Positions 33,481 through 42,220 of a stretch of 64,000 nt of DNA are shown here, piece by piece. Positions within the stretch are counted from its first letter, which is position 1; every line of letters begins with the position of its first letter. A program made the position numbers and the translations under genes. The notes under the pieces were generated by a model. The model had not been told where the DNA came from. It saw nothing but the letters and a program-made list of their open reading frames with translations, and did not search any database. The stretch comes from an uncultured Eubacteriales bacterium (GTDB lineage: Bacteria; Bacillota; Clostridia; Peptostreptococcales; Anaerovoracaceae): NCBI GenBank assembly GCA_902763505.1, contig CACWSO010000003.1:1-64000 (forward strand), written 5' to 3'.

Positions 33481-35574
33481 ATGGCAACTGCAGCGAAAAC
33501 ACTGGTAATCGTAGAATCGCCTTCAAAAGCTAAGACGATCGGCAAATTTCTGGGAAGCCGCTACAAGGTGACGGCGTCAGTAGGACACGTAAGAGACCTG
33601 CCGAAGAGCAAGTTGGGCATCGTGCTTCCGGAAGATCTAGAAAAGGTTGATAACAACAACGGAGCCGAAGCTTTTGACCCTCAGTACATCAACATCAGAG
33701 GCAAAGGCGATCTCATCAAGGAACTGAAAAAAGAAGCGAAGAAAGCGTCAAAGATCTATCTCGCAACCGACCCGGACCGCGAGGGAGAAGCGATTTCCTG
33801 GCATCTGGCATATCTGCTCGGTATCGATGAGAAGACGCCGTGCCGTATCGTATTCAATGAAATAACATCAAAGGCAGTCAAAGAGGCTGTCAAAAATCCG
33901 CGCCCGATCGACCTGAGTCTGGTCGATGCGCAGCAGGCGAGAAGAGTGTTGGACAGACTGGTCGGTTATCTGATCAGCCCGCTTCTCTGGAGAAAAATTT
34001 CAAGAGGCCTCAGCGCAGGACGTGTACAGTCAGCAGCACTCAGAATCATCTGTGACAGAGAGAAGGAAATCCAGGCGTTTGTACCGGAGGAGTTCTGGAC
34101 CATTGAAACAGATTTCCGGAAGGGAAGAAAATTCACAGCCAAGCTGACCACATGCAAAGGCAAGAAGATCACTCTGGCCAACAAGGAGGAGAGCGATCAG
34201 GTTCTCGCCGCACTGAAAGAAAGTCAGTATACAGTTTCTAATGTAGAAGAAAAAGACAAACTCAGAAGACCTGTTCCGCCGTTCACGACGAGCAGCATGC
34301 AGCAGGATGCAGCCAACAAACTGAACTTCTCAACGAGGAAGACCATGATGGTTGCCCAGCAGCTCTACGAGGGTATCGAAATCAAAGGCATGGGTACCGT
34401 AGGTCTCGTGTCATATATCAGAACGGACTCCGTCAGAATCTCAGCGGAAGCCCGCGGCGCAGCCAGAGAGTTCATACTTGAAAACTACGGGGAAGAATAC
34501 TACGGCGGTACTGTCTTTGCAAATAAGAAAAAAGATGTTCAGGATGCCCACGAGGCCATCCGTCCTTCTAATGTGACGCTGACACCGGACAACATCAAGG
34601 ATCAGCTCACGAAGGATCAGTACAATCTCTATCGACTGATTTGGCAGAGATTCGTATCCAGTCAGATGGCTGCTGCGAAACTGAAAGCAGTCAGCGCTTC
34701 CATCGACAACGGAGATTACGGCTTCAAGGCTGCAGGCTCCAAGATTCTGTTTGATGGTTTCCTGAAGGTGGCTCAGACAGGAAAGGGAGACAGCGATGAC
34801 AAGTGGCTGCCGGAGCTGAATGTAGGCGAGGTGCTGGAACCACTGGATACAAGAAGCGACCAGAACTTCACACAGCCTCCGGCAAGATTTACAGAAGCAA
34901 GTCTCGTCAGAGATCTGGAAGAGAAGGAAATCGGACGTCCAAGTACGTACGCTCCGATCGTCGCCACGCTCATCGACCGTAAATATATTAAGAAGGAAAA
35001 GAAGAATCTGGTACCTACGAAACTGGGATTTACCGTAACGGATATGCTGGCGGAGCACTTCAGTGAGATCGTCGATGTAGGCTTCACGGCGAGGATGGAA
35101 GAAGGGCTCGACGATATCGAAGTCAAGGGAACCGAGTGGAAGAAGATTATCGAAGATTACTACGGGACACTCCGTAAAGAGCTCGATCTCGCCAATGAGG
35201 CGATTCCGAAGATGGAGCAGAAAGTGGAACTGACAGGGGAGAAGTGCCCTGAGTGCGGCAGGGATCTGGCCATCAAACATGGGCGTTTTGGATCCTTTAT
35301 CGCCTGCACCGGCTATCCTGAATGCAAGTACACCAAGCCGATTGTCAAGAAGATCGATGTGAAGTGTCCATCCTGCGGCGGCGATATCGTCATCAAGCGC
35401 GGCAAGAAGGGCAAGATGTTCTACGGATGCTCGAATTATCCGAAGTGCAACCAGGTGTACTGGGATAAACCATCGGGCAAAATGTGTCCGGAATGCGGAA
35501 GCATGCTCGTTGAAAAGAAGGGCAGAAACACGAAGCTCGCATGTTCAAATAAGGAATGCAATTACAAAGAATAG
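33481..35574 (+). CDS. topA: DNA topoisomerase I
   Basis: Relaxes negative supercoils by single-strand passage. The 697 residues begin with the TOPRIM domain (IVESPSKAKTI; ATDPDREGEAISWHL). The active-site Tyr is in GLVSYIRTDSVR. The C-terminus holds three four-Cys zinc ribbons: CPECGRDL...CTGYPEC, CPSCGGDI...CSNYPKC and CPECGSML...CSNKEC. AAAGGAAC precedes the ATG. One exact 10-mer lies at 34153-34162, encoding CKG. The palindrome just upstream may regulate it. Confidence 0.97.
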   Translation: MATAAKTLVIVESPSKAKTIGKFLGSRYKVTASVGHVRDLPKSKLGIVLPEDLEKVDNNNGAEAFDPQYINIRGKGDLIKELKKEAKKASKIYLATDPDREGEAISWHLAYLLGIDEKTPCRIVFNEITSKAVKEAVKNPRPIDLSLVDAQQARRVLDRLVGYLISPLLWRKISRGLSAGRVQSAALRIICDREKEIQAFVPEEFWTIETDFRKGRKFTAKLTTCKGKKITLANKEESDQVLAALKESQYTVSNVEEKDKLRRPVPPFTTSSMQQDAANKLNFSTRKTMMVAQQLYEGIEIKGMGTVGLVSYIRTDSVRISAEARGAAREFILENYGEEYYGGTVFANKKKDVQDAHEAIRPSNVTLTPDNIKDQLTKDQYNLYRLIWQRFVSSQMAAAKLKAVSASIDNGDYGFKAAGSKILFDGFLKVAQTGKGDSDDKWLPELNVGEVLEPLDTRSDQNFTQPPARFTEASLVRDLEEKEIGRPSTYAPIVATLIDRKYIKKEKKNLVPTKLGFTVTDMLAEHFSEIVDVGFTARMEEGLDDIEVKGTEWKKIIEDYYGTLRKELDLANEAIPKMEQKVELTGEKCPECGRDLAIKHGRFGSFIACTGYPECKYTKPIVKKIDVKCPSCGGDIVIKRGKKGKMFYGCSNYPKCNQVYWDKPSGKMCPECGSMLVEKKGRNTKLACSNKECNYKE

Positions 35575-35578
35575 CGTA

Positions 35579-35584
35579 TATAAT
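35579..35584 (+). promoter_or_regulatory. Candidate -10 box for hslV
   Basis: TATAAT ends 20 bases before the hslV ATG, overlapping the sequence just after the topA stop. No good -35 box is seen. Confidence 0.3.
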
Positions 35585-35604
35585 GGGAGCAAGGAGGTTA
35601 TAAT

Positions 35605-36141
35605 ATGGGACAATTTCATGCAACAACAATATGCGCAGTCAAGAAGGGTGATGACGTCTGCATCGGCGGAGACGGCCAGGTTACAATGGGCGAAACCGCA
35701 ATCATGAAGAACGGCGCCAAGAAAGTGAAGAAGATTTATAAGAATACCGTTCTGTCCGGTTTTGCCGGATCAGTTGCGGATGCTTTTTCACTGACCGAGA
35801 AGTTCGAGAGCAAGCTGGACGAACACGGCGGCAATCTGAAGAGAGCAGCTGTTGCGTTGGCAAACCTCTGGAGATCAGACAAGGCAGCGAGAAATCTGGA
35901 AGCCCTCATGATTGTTGCAGATAAGGACGATCTGCTGGTCATTTCGGGTACTGGTGAAGTCATCGTGCCGGATCAGCCTTTCGTAGCAATTGGCTCCGGC
36001 GGAAACTACGCATATGCAGCGGCAAACGCACTCTATAACAATACAGACCTCAGCGCGGAGGAGATCGTACGTAAATCACTGGAGATCGCAGCATCGATCT
36101 GCGTCTACACGAACGATCACATCTCCATTGAGAAGTTATAA
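35605..36141 (+). CDS. hslV: ATP-dependent protease subunit HslV
   Basis: Proteolytic subunit of the HslUV (ClpQY) complex, a bacterial relative of the proteasome. A 178-residue protein. The N-terminus MGQFHATTICAVKKG has the family TTI motif behind a short leader of six residues, as in Bacillus ClpQ relatives, so processing to a free N-terminal Thr is expected. The GSGGNYAYAAANAL stretch near the C-terminus is conserved. AAGGAGG lies upstream. hslU follows 12 bases later. Confidence 0.96.
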   Translation: MGQFHATTICAVKKGDDVCIGGDGQVTMGETAIMKNGAKKVKKIYKNTVLSGFAGSVADAFSLTEKFESKLDEHGGNLKRAAVALANLWRSDKAARNLEALMIVADKDDLLVISGTGEVIVPDQPFVAIGSGGNYAYAAANALYNNTDLSAEEIVRKSLEIAASICVYTNDHISIEKL

Positions 36142-36153
36142 GGGGAGGGGAAT

Positions 36154-37590
36154 ATGGCAAGCAAATTATATCAGATGACACCGAAGGAAATCGTAGGTGA
36201 GCTGGACAAATACATCATCGGTCAGGATGAGGCGAAGAAGTCAGTCGCCATAGCTCTGAGAAACAGATACAGAAGAAGCCTCCTCTCTGATGAGATGAGA
36301 GAAGAAATCACACCGAAGAATATTCTCATGATGGGACCGACAGGCTGTGGTAAGACGGAAATCGCAAGACGTCTCGCCAAGCTCATGGACGCGCCTTTCG
36401 TAAAGGTTGAGGCGACGAAGTTCACAGAAGTCGGATATGTAGGTCGCGACGTGGATTCTATGATCAGGGATCTGGCGGAAGCATCCATTAGAATCACCAA
36501 GCAGAATATGCTCGAAGAGAAGTACTCCATTGCGGATGAACTCGTTGAGGAGAGGATCATCGAGGCGATCATCCCTGGTAAAAAAGGTAAGGTGAGTGCT
36601 TCTCAGAACAGAGGACCATTTGACTTCATTCTCGGCAACGCCGGATATGTAAGTCAGAAAGAACAGTATGAACAGCAACAGCAGCAAGCCGCGGCAGCAG
36701 AAGATGCCAATGAAGATACAGGGCTTGCGAGAGAGCAGGTTCGTCAGCAGCTCAGAGACGGACTGCTGGAAGAGCAGTACATTGAGATTCAGGTAACCGA
36801 AGCACCGAAGCAGAACAATCTTGATGTCGGCGACGGCGGCATGATTCAGCTCGGAAACATCTTCGGCGACATGGCTCCGAAGAAAAAGAAGACCAAGAAG
36901 GTGAAGGTCAAGGAAGCCAGAAAGATTCTTCGCGAAGAAGAAGCCCAGAACCTCATCGACATGGATCAGGTCGAAGACGATGCGATGGAGAATGCGGAAC
37001 AGAACGGCATCATCTTCATCGATGAAATCGACAAGATTGCATCCGGTTCAGGCTACAGAAGCGGTGCGGACGTTTCCAGGGAAGGCGTGCAGAGAGACAT
37101 CCTGCCAATCGTAGAGGGAAGTGTTGTCAACACCAAGCATGGTCCGCTGAAGACAGACCACATCCTGTTCATCGGCGCCGGCGCATTCCACACTGCGAAA
37201 CCGACAGATCTCATTCCGGAATTGCAGGGACGTTTCCCAATCAGAGTCGAACTTGAGAATCTGGACAAGGATACCTTCGTAAAGATCCTGACCGTTCCTG
37301 AAAACGCGCTGCTCAAGCAGCACAAAGCGCTTTTGGAGACAGAAGGAATCGAGATCGAATTCACCGAGGAAGCCATCGACGAAATCGCAGAGATGGCATT
37401 CCTGATGAACGAGCAGACGGAGAACATCGGAGCCAGAAGACTGCACACGATTCTGGAGAAGCTGCTCGAAGATATCTCCTTCAACATCGCTGAGATGGAA
37501 GAAGAGAAGATTACCATTGACCGCGAGTACGTAAAGGAGAAGTTTGAAGAGAAGATCCGTCCGGACGATCTGGACAGATACATTCTATAA
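36154..37590 (+). CDS. hslU: ATP-dependent protease ATPase subunit HslU
   Basis: AAA+ unfoldase that feeds HslV. The 478 residues show Walker [34 protein letters not shown], an intermediate I-domain at about 110-270 with a Gln-rich stretch ([12 protein letters not shown]) and a Lys-rich stretch, Walker [12 protein letters not shown] and sensor 2 [13 protein letters not shown]. It starts 12 bases after hslV with AGGGGAGGGG upstream. The order hslV-hslU-codY is the standard Firmicutes arrangement. Confidence 0.97.
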   Translation: MASKLYQMTPKEIVGELDKYIIGQDEAKKSVAIALRNRYRRSLLSDEMREEITPKNILMMGPTGCGKTEIARRLAKLMDAPFVKVEATKFTEVGYVGRDVDSMIRDLAEASIRITKQNMLEEKYSIADELVEERIIEAIIPGKKGKVSASQNRGPFDFILGNAGYVSQKEQYEQQQQQAAAAEDANEDTGLAREQVRQQLRDGLLEEQYIEIQVTEAPKQNNLDVGDGGMIQLGNIFGDMAPKKKKTKKVKVKEARKILREEEAQNLIDMDQVEDDAMENAEQNGIIFIDEIDKIASGSGYRSGADVSREGVQRDILPIVEGSVVNTKHGPLKTDHILFIGAGAFHTAKPTDLIPELQGRFPIRVELENLDKDTFVKILTVPENALLKQHKALLETEGIEIEFTEEAIDEIAEMAFLMNEQTENIGARRLHTILEKLLEDISFNIAEMEEEKITIDREYVKEKFEEKIRPDDLDRYIL

Positions 37591-37597
37591 TCGCAGT

Positions 37598-37607
37598 TGC
37601 AAAGGCA
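37598..37607 (+). repeat. Dispersed 10-mer TGCAAAGGCA, intergenic copy
   Basis: Exact copy 7 bases after the hslU stop and ahead of the terminator. A weaker relative, TGCTTTTGCG, lies beyond the terminator at 37697-37706 in reverse orientation. Confidence 0.85.
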
Positions 37608-37633
37608 ATAGGTATCATAGCAACAAAGTCAAT

Positions 37634-37684
37634 AACCCCCCCAATTTGTGTTTCAAAAAAGGAACATGATGCAGGGGGTTTTGT
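37634..37684 (+). terminator. Probable terminator of hslVU
   Basis: AACCCCC (37634-37640) pairs with GGGGGTT (37674-37680), followed by TTTTG counting the last stem bases. The 33-base loop is long, so efficiency is uncertain. Confidence 0.55.
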
Positions 37685-37826
37685 ACTAGGTTGCGCTGCT
37701 TTTGCGACTGATTTATGATACTGCCCATATACTGTTCAAAATGTATATTTTTTTAGCACAATTTAGACAAATTAGGTATATAATAAATGAAATTGTTCAA
37801 GTTTTAACAACTGAAGGAGGACTAGC

Positions 37827-38600
37827 ATGAGTAACATATTGAACAAAGTGAGAAAGTTAAATTGGACGCTTCAGGAGAGCCCGACGGGAGTATTTTCGTT
37901 TGATGATCTCTGTGAGATTCTCAGCGATCTCATGGAGGCAAATGTATATATTGTGGAATTTGACGGAATAGTAGTTGGGGCATCTGAAAAGATCGAAGGG
38001 ACAACAAACCTGATTAAAGATGAAAAATCAGGCAAATATGTTCTGCCAGAAGAATTCAATCTCAAGCTTTGTGGTGTAAGCGATACAGCAGCTAATCTCA
38101 GAAGAAAAGATGTTTTCAAATTGGTTCAATTTGACATGAGCAATGACAATAGATATTACACTGTCATTCCGATTGTAGGAGGGGGCAACAGATGGGGAAC
38201 TCTGGTCATGAGCAGAGAAGAGCCGGAATTCAACGATGAAGATCTGGTTCTTGGAGAGTATGGGGCTACCATCGTGGCGTTGACCCTCCGCCATGATAAA
38301 TTGGAAGAGGAAAAACGTGAAGCAAGAGATACTTCTCTTGTTCAGATGGCGATCGGAACCCTTTCCTATTCTGAAGCGGAAGCGGTCCAGCACATTTTCT
38401 CTGAGCTGGAAGGAGAGGAAGGAGTCCTCGTCGCCAGCAAAATTGCTGACAGATCAGGCATTACACGTTCCGTCATCGTCAATGCATTGCGCAAGCTGGA
38501 AAGCGCCAGTGTTATTGAAACGAGATCCCTTGGCATGAAGGGAACGAGAATCAAGATACTGAATCCGAAGCTCAAATCGGAACTTGAAAAAATGAAATAA
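37827..38600 (+). CDS. codY: GTP- and branched-chain amino acid-sensing regulator CodY
   Basis: Global repressor of nutrient-limitation genes in low-GC Gram-positive bacteria. The 257 residues comprise an N-terminal GAF domain (about 1-155) that binds isoleucine/valine and a C-terminal winged helix with the highly conserved SKIADRSGITRSVIVNALRK recognition region followed by RSLGMKGTRIKILN. AAGGAGG precedes the ATG. It has its own 200-base leader after the hslU terminator with TATAAT at 37779-37784. hflX starts 18 bases later. Confidence 0.97.
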   Translation: MSNILNKVRKLNWTLQESPTGVFSFDDLCEILSDLMEANVYIVEFDGIVVGASEKIEGTTNLIKDEKSGKYVLPEEFNLKLCGVSDTAANLRRKDVFKLVQFDMSNDNRYYTVIPIVGGGNRWGTLVMSREEPEFNDEDLVLGEYGATIVALTLRHDKLEEEKREARDTSLVQMAIGTLSYSEAEAVQHIFSELEGEEGVLVASKIADRSGITRSVIVNALRKLESASVIETRSLGMKGTRIKILNPKLKSELEKMK

Positions 38601-38618
38601 ACGATTATATCTTTTGCG

Positions 38619-39932
38619 ATGCTTAGATTCACAGAAGACAACGAAATACTCAGAGAGGACAATTATCGCGGCATTGTTTGCGGCGTCCAGTGGAGAGGGG
38701 ATATTGAAAGCTCTATGGATGAGCTGGAAGGCCTTTGCGAAGCCGACGGCATTGAAGTTGTCGGCCGCATCGAGCAGTCTCTTGAAAGGCCGAATTCTGC
38801 CACACTGATCGGCAAGGGCAAGGTGGAAGAACTCCGTGAGTTGTGTGAGAACATGGAGGTCGACACCGTCGTTTTCAACGAAGAACTCTCCGGGATACAG
38901 ATCAGAAATCTGGAGGAAGCCCTCGGCGTTCGCGTCATCGACAGAACCATCCTGATACTTGACATTTTCGCAGACAGAGCTGTCTCAAAGGAAGGCAAGC
39001 TCCAGGTTGAGCTCGCTCAATTGAAGTACAGAATGCCGCGTTTGACGGGTTTCGGCAGATCTCTTTCGAGACTCGGCGGCGGAATCGGAACGAGAGGTCC
39101 CGGTGAGAAGAAACTGGAGACCGATCGGCGACACATCGCCAGGAGAATCGATGACATCAAAGAAGAACTTGCAAAGGCAGGAAAAAGCCGCCAGACCCAA
39201 AAGTCAGGGAGATCCAAGTCGGGTCTGCCTGTCGCTGCTCTCGTGGGATATACAAACTCCGGAAAGTCGGCCATCATGAACCGCCTTCTTGAAATGTTCG
39301 AAGAGGAAACGCCGGGAACGGCGGAAGACAGAAAAGTGGGCTCGAAGGACATGCTCTTTGCAACTCTGGATACTGCCCATAGGAAACTGAGCATCGGCAA
39401 AGGGATGGACTTCATTCTCATCGATACGGTCGGATTTGTCAGCGGACTTCCGCACGACCTGGTCGATGCATTTAAGTCCACACTGGAAGAGGTCAGGGAT
39501 GCAGATGTTCTGATTCATGTGGTGGACAATGCGCGGGAGGACAAGGAGTTTCAGACGGAGGTCACCACGGGTGTCATCAAGCAGCTGGGCGCTGGAGCGA
39601 CGCCGGTGATCATGGCGTACAACAAGATGGACATCGCACCGGAAGAACCGGAATTTACAGAAGGAGATCAGGCTGTTTTCATTTCAGCGCTGACGGGAGA
39701 CGGAATGGACGATCTCGCTGCGGCGCTCAAAAAAGCGTTGTTTGCGGATATGGTGGATGCATCGCTGCTCATCCCTTACGATAAGGGTAGCATCGTATCC
39801 TATCTGTGTGAAAACGGACAGGTCGACACCATGGATTACCGCCCGGAGGGAACCCTTCTGAAGGGACAGTTCAAAGCGGCAGACTTCGGAAGATACCAGC
39901 AGTACAGCATTGCGGAAAAAGAGAATAGCTAG
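38619..39932 (+). CDS. hflX: Ribosome-associated GTPase HflX
   Basis: GTPase that binds and can split stalled ribosomes. The 437 residues have the N-terminal HflX domain with ATLIGKGKVEEL and FNEELSGIQIRNLE, the glycine-rich GGGIGTRGPGEKKLETDRR linker, the G-domain with P-loop GYTNSGKSAIMNRL, DTVGFVSGLPHDLV and NKMD, then a C-terminal domain. No clear ribosome binding site precedes ATG 38619; it may depend on readthrough translation from codY. One exact 10-mer lies at 39170-39179. Confidence 0.95.
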   Translation: MLRFTEDNEILREDNYRGIVCGVQWRGDIESSMDELEGLCEADGIEVVGRIEQSLERPNSATLIGKGKVEELRELCENMEVDTVVFNEELSGIQIRNLEEALGVRVIDRTILILDIFADRAVSKEGKLQVELAQLKYRMPRLTGFGRSLSRLGGGIGTRGPGEKKLETDRRHIARRIDDIKEELAKAGKSRQTQKSGRSKSGLPVAALVGYTNSGKSAIMNRLLEMFEEETPGTAEDRKVGSKDMLFATLDTAHRKLSIGKGMDFILIDTVGFVSGLPHDLVDAFKSTLEEVRDADVLIHVVDNAREDKEFQTEVTTGVIKQLGAGATPVIMAYNKMDIAPEEPEFTEGDQAVFISALTGDGMDDLAAALKKALFADMVDASLLIPYDKGSIVSYLCENGQVDTMDYRPEGTLLKGQFKAADFGRYQQYSIAEKENS

Positions 39933-39972
39933 TGCATAAGGATAGATAGACAACGGCAATAGCATAAAGAAA

Positions 39973-40638
39973 ATGGAACTGTATAAGACGATAAAGCAGC
40001 AGGCGTCTGCGGAACAGATCATTGAACGATCCAGATTCATAGCGCACGCAATGCCCGTTTCCTCAAGAGAGGAAGCGGATGCTTTTATTGCTTCCATAAA
40101 GTCACAGTACAAGGATGCGACGCACAATGTTCCAGCCATGGTCTTAGGAGATAAAAGTCAGATCCAGTGGGCCAGCGACGATGGGGAACCACAAGGAACA
40201 TCCGGTGCACCTATTGTCCAGATGCTCGTCAGTGAGGGTCTGACTAATCTGGTGATTGTCGTCACCAGATACTTCGGCGGCATCAAACTCGGTACGGGCG
40301 GACTCGTTCGTGCTTACACGAGCAGCGCCAAGCTTGCGCTGGAGGCGGCAGGCGTGTGCAGTGTACAGGATGTCCTTAAACTCACCTGTGAGATCGATTA
40401 CAGCTATTTGGCGCGGTTCCAGAAGATGGCGGCCGAGACGCTGGCTGAGGATTCATCAGCAGACAGTGCATCCGGAAGTGTTGCTTTTGTATTGGGTAAT
40501 ATTGCGTACGGGGAGAAGGTTCAGTTGGAACTCATCACCCTTGCGGAAAACGAAGAAGCGGTGAGGGGACTTGTTGCGAATATTACGTCAGGCAGCGCAC
40601 AGATTCTTTCCGTTTCATCAGGGCCTGAAAAAGTCTAA
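39973..40638 (+). CDS. IMPACT/YigZ-family protein (UPF0029)
   Basis: A 221-residue protein with the YigZ/IMPACT N-terminal domain: IERSRFIAHAMPVSSREEADAFI, then SDDGEPQGTSGAPIVQML and VTRYFGGIKLGTGGLVRAY, which are the family's strongest motifs. Residues after about 135 form the smaller C-terminal domain. The cellular role in bacteria is not settled; a link to translation has been suggested for the eukaryotic homologue. It lies 40 bases behind hflX and ahead of the tRNA operon. Confidence 0.93.
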   Translation: MELYKTIKQQASAEQIIERSRFIAHAMPVSSREEADAFIASIKSQYKDATHNVPAMVLGDKSQIQWASDDGEPQGTSGAPIVQMLVSEGLTNLVIVVTRYFGGIKLGTGGLVRAYTSSAKLALEAAGVCSVQDVLKLTCEIDYSYLARFQKMAAETLAEDSSADSASGSVAFVLGNIAYGEKVQLELITLAENEEAVRGLVANITSGSAQILSVSSGPEKV

Positions 40639-40646
40639 AAAAATTC

Positions 40647-40676
40647 TTGACAAGCTATATGGGGTTACGGTATAGT
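40647..40676 (+). promoter_or_regulatory. Promoter of the tRNA operon
   Basis: TTGACA (40647-40652), an 18-base spacer and TATAGT (40671-40676). The expected transcription start is about 30 bases before tRNA-Val. The -35 box is a perfect consensus, fitting a strong stable-RNA promoter. Confidence 0.8.
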
Positions 40677-40711
40677 ACATAAGTGCGTCGGGTAAATCAG
40701 CCTGAGGCCGA

Positions 40712-40787
40712 GGGCGCTTAGCTCAGCTGGGAGAGCACCTGCCTTACAAGCAGGGGGTCACAGGTTCGAGCCCTGTAGCGCCCACCA
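40712..40787 (+). tRNA. tRNA-Val (anticodon TAC)
   Basis: 76 nt. Acceptor GGGCGCT pairs with AGCGCCC, the anticodon loop is CTTACAA, the T-loop is GGTTCGAG, and CCA is encoded. First gene of a 14-tRNA operon. Confidence 0.95.
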
Positions 40788-40799
40788 GAAATGCGACAT

Positions 40800-40874
40800 G
40801 CTGGCGTGGCTCAACGGTAGAGCAGCTGATTTGTAATCAGCAGGTTGGGGGTTCGATTCCCTCCGCCAGCTCCA
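40800..40874 (+). tRNA. tRNA-Thr (anticodon TGT)
   Basis: 75 nt. Acceptor GCTGGCG pairs with CGCCAGC, the anticodon loop is TTTGTAA, and CCA is encoded. Confidence 0.95.
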
Positions 40875-40932
40875 AAAAATGCATTGGACATTCAGAAGAT
40901 ATGTGTTATAATGTTTAGTGCGCGAAAGGCGT

Positions 40933-41017
40933 CGAGGGATTCCCGAGTGGCCAAAGGGGGCGGACTGTAAATCCGTTAGCTGAGCTTTCGATGGTTCGAA
41001 TCCATCTCCCTCGACCA
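40933..41017 (+). tRNA. tRNA-Tyr (anticodon GTA), with a C1:G72 pair
   Basis: 85 nt with the long variable arm of class II tRNAs. The anticodon loop is CTGTAAA. Counting back from TT at positions 8-9 and forward from the T-arm (CCATC) gives acceptor strands CGAGGGA and TCCCTCG, discriminator A and encoded CCA. The first pair is therefore C1:G72 instead of the bacterial G1:C72. Confidence 0.92.
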
Positions 41018-41026
41018 ACTAAATAT

Positions 41027-41101
41027 GCGGAAGTGGCTCAGGGGTAGAGCATCGCCTTGCCAAGGCGAGGGTCGCGAGTTCGAATCTCGTCTTCCGCTCC
41101 A
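41027..41101 (+). tRNA. tRNA-Gly (anticodon GCC)
   Basis: 75 nt. Acceptor GCGGAAG pairs with CTTCCGC, the anticodon loop is TTGCCAA, and CCA is encoded. Confidence 0.95.
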
Positions 41102-41113
41102 ATTAAAAAAGTA

Positions 41114-41139
41114 GGGCTTGAGAGTCCGCTCTCAAGTCC
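41114..41139 (-). terminator. Hairpin between the two tRNA-Gly genes, terminator-like on the minus strand
   Basis: An 11-bp stem with one G-U pair, arms GGGCTTGAGAG (41114-41124) and CTCTCAAGTCC (41129-41139), loop TCCG. On the plus strand no U-run follows, so it may be a processing signal in the tRNA precursor. Read leftward it is followed by TACTTTTTT, like a terminator, although no leftward gene is present. Confidence 0.4.
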
Positions 41140-41147
41140 GAAAATAT

Positions 41148-41221
<74 letters not shown>

Positions 41222-41228
41222 AAGATGC

Positions 41229-41305
41229 GGGCTCATAGCTCAGCTGGATAGAGCAACGGCCTTCTAAGCCGTGTGTCCGGGGTTCGAATCCCTGTGGGCT
41301 CGCCA
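41229..41305 (+). tRNA. tRNA-Arg (anticodon TCT)
   Basis: 77 nt. The anticodon loop is CTTCTAA and CCA is encoded. Acceptor strands GGGCTCA and TGGGCTC pair with two G-U wobbles (positions 2:71 and 5:68). A run of eight T follows. It reads AGA/AGG, the main Arg codons here. Confidence 0.92.
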
Positions 41306-41355
41306 ATTTTTTTTGACAAATAAGATCACAACACATGCGATCAGAATATAGACGA

Positions 41356-41430
41356 TGGGGTATAGCCAAGCGGTAAGGCAACGGACTTTGACTCCGTCAT
41401 GCGTAGGTTCGAGTCCTGCTACCCCAGCCA
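41356..41430 (+). tRNA. tRNA-Gln (anticodon TTG)
   Basis: 75 nt. Acceptor TGGGGTA pairs with TACCCCA (the weak U1-A72 pair usual for tRNA-Gln), the anticodon loop is CTTTGAC, and CCA is encoded. Confidence 0.95.
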
Positions 41431-41434
41431 ATAT

Positions 41435-41510
41435 GACCCATTAGCTCAGTCGGCAGAGCACTTGACTTTTAATCAAGGTGTCCGGAGTTCGAATCTCCGA
41501 TGGGTCACCA
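41435..41510 (+). tRNA. tRNA-Lys (anticodon TTT)
   Basis: 76 nt. Acceptor GACCCAT pairs with ATGGGTC, the anticodon loop is CTTTTAA, and CCA is encoded. Confidence 0.95.
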
Positions 41511-41571
41511 AATAATGATAAGGGCTGGGGTATCATAAGAACCAAGATCCGCAGTATCGCTGTCAGCATGA

Positions 41572-41659
41572 GGAGAGGTGTCCGAGCGGTTTATGGTGCT
41601 GGTCTTGAAAACCAGTGAAGGTAAAACTTCCGTGGGTTCGAATCCCACCCTCTCCGCCA
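41572..41659 (+). tRNA. tRNA-Ser (anticodon TGA)
   Basis: 88 nt with a long variable arm. Acceptor GGAGAGG pairs with CCTCTCC, the anticodon loop is CTTGAAA, and CCA is encoded. Confidence 0.95.
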
Positions 41660-41675
41660 CAAAATAGTTACTCAT

Positions 41676-41766
41676 GGAGAAGTACTCAAGAGGCTAAAGA
41701 GGACGGTTTGCTAAATCGTTAGGGTTCGCAAGGGCCGCATGGGTTCGAATCCCATCTTCTCCGCCA
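41676..41766 (+). tRNA. tRNA-Ser (anticodon GCT)
   Basis: 91 nt with a long variable arm. Acceptor GGAGAAG pairs with CTTCTCC, the anticodon loop is TTGCTAA, and CCA is encoded. Confidence 0.95.
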
Positions 41767-41771
41767 CATAT

Positions 41772-41847
41772 AGGGGTATAGCTCAGCTGGTAGAGCAGCG
41801 GTCTCCAAAACCGCGTGCCGTGGGTTCGATTCCTACTGCCCCTGCCA
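41772..41847 (+). tRNA. tRNA-Trp (anticodon CCA)
   Basis: 76 nt. Acceptor AGGGGTA pairs with TGCCCCT with one U-G wobble, the anticodon loop is CTCCAAA, the discriminator is G, and CCA is encoded. Confidence 0.94.
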
Positions 41848-41860
41848 ATTAATTTAATAT

Positions 41861-41937
41861 CGGGGTGTAGCGCAGTTTGGTAGCGCAACTGGTTTGGGAC
41901 CAGTGGGCCGCGGGTTCAAATCCTGCCACCCCGACCA
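41861..41937 (+). tRNA. tRNA-Pro (anticodon TGG)
   Basis: 77 nt. Acceptor CGGGGTG pairs with CACCCCG, the anticodon loop is TTTGGGA, and CCA is encoded. C1 is normal for bacterial tRNA-Pro. Confidence 0.95.
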
Positions 41938-41951
41938 TCTTTCATAAATGT

Positions 41952-42028
41952 GGGCCATTAGCTCAGTTGGTTAGAGCATCCGGCTCATAACCGGCAGGTC
42001 CTGGGTTCAAGTCCCCGATGGCCCACCA
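41952..42028 (+). tRNA. tRNA with anticodon CAT (elongator Met or Ile2)
   Basis: 77 nt. Acceptor GGGCCAT pairs with ATGGCCC, the anticodon loop is CTCATAA, and CCA is encoded. It lacks the initiator features (first pair is G-C, and no GGG run in the anticodon stem). The body resembles lysidine-modified tRNA-Ile2 about as much as elongator tRNA-Met, so amino acid identity is open. Confidence 0.9.
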
Positions 42029-42075
42029 ATCAATTTCATAGTAAATTCGCGAAGGCATGTAGCCTGCGATGATGT

Positions 42076-42151
<76 letters not shown>

Positions 42152-42167
42152 TTTATTTTAAACAAAG

Positions 42168-42193
42168 AAGACCTTGATTTCTCAGGGTCTTTT
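42168..42193 (+). terminator. Terminator of the tRNA operon
   Basis: A 10-bp stem with one wobble, AAGACCTTGA (42168-42177) and TCAGGGTCTT (42182-42191), a 4-base loop and a T-run. It also falls just beyond the end of the leftward YhcC gene. Confidence 0.8.
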
Positions 42194-42220
42194 GCGTTCT
42201 CTCAGATTTCTTGTTTTCTC

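Noticed and set aside
41229..41305. tRNA-Arg considered as a broken gene because the acceptor strands looked mismatched
   Set aside because: With correct alignment the seven positions pair, five Watson-Crick and two G-U, and all other arms are normal.
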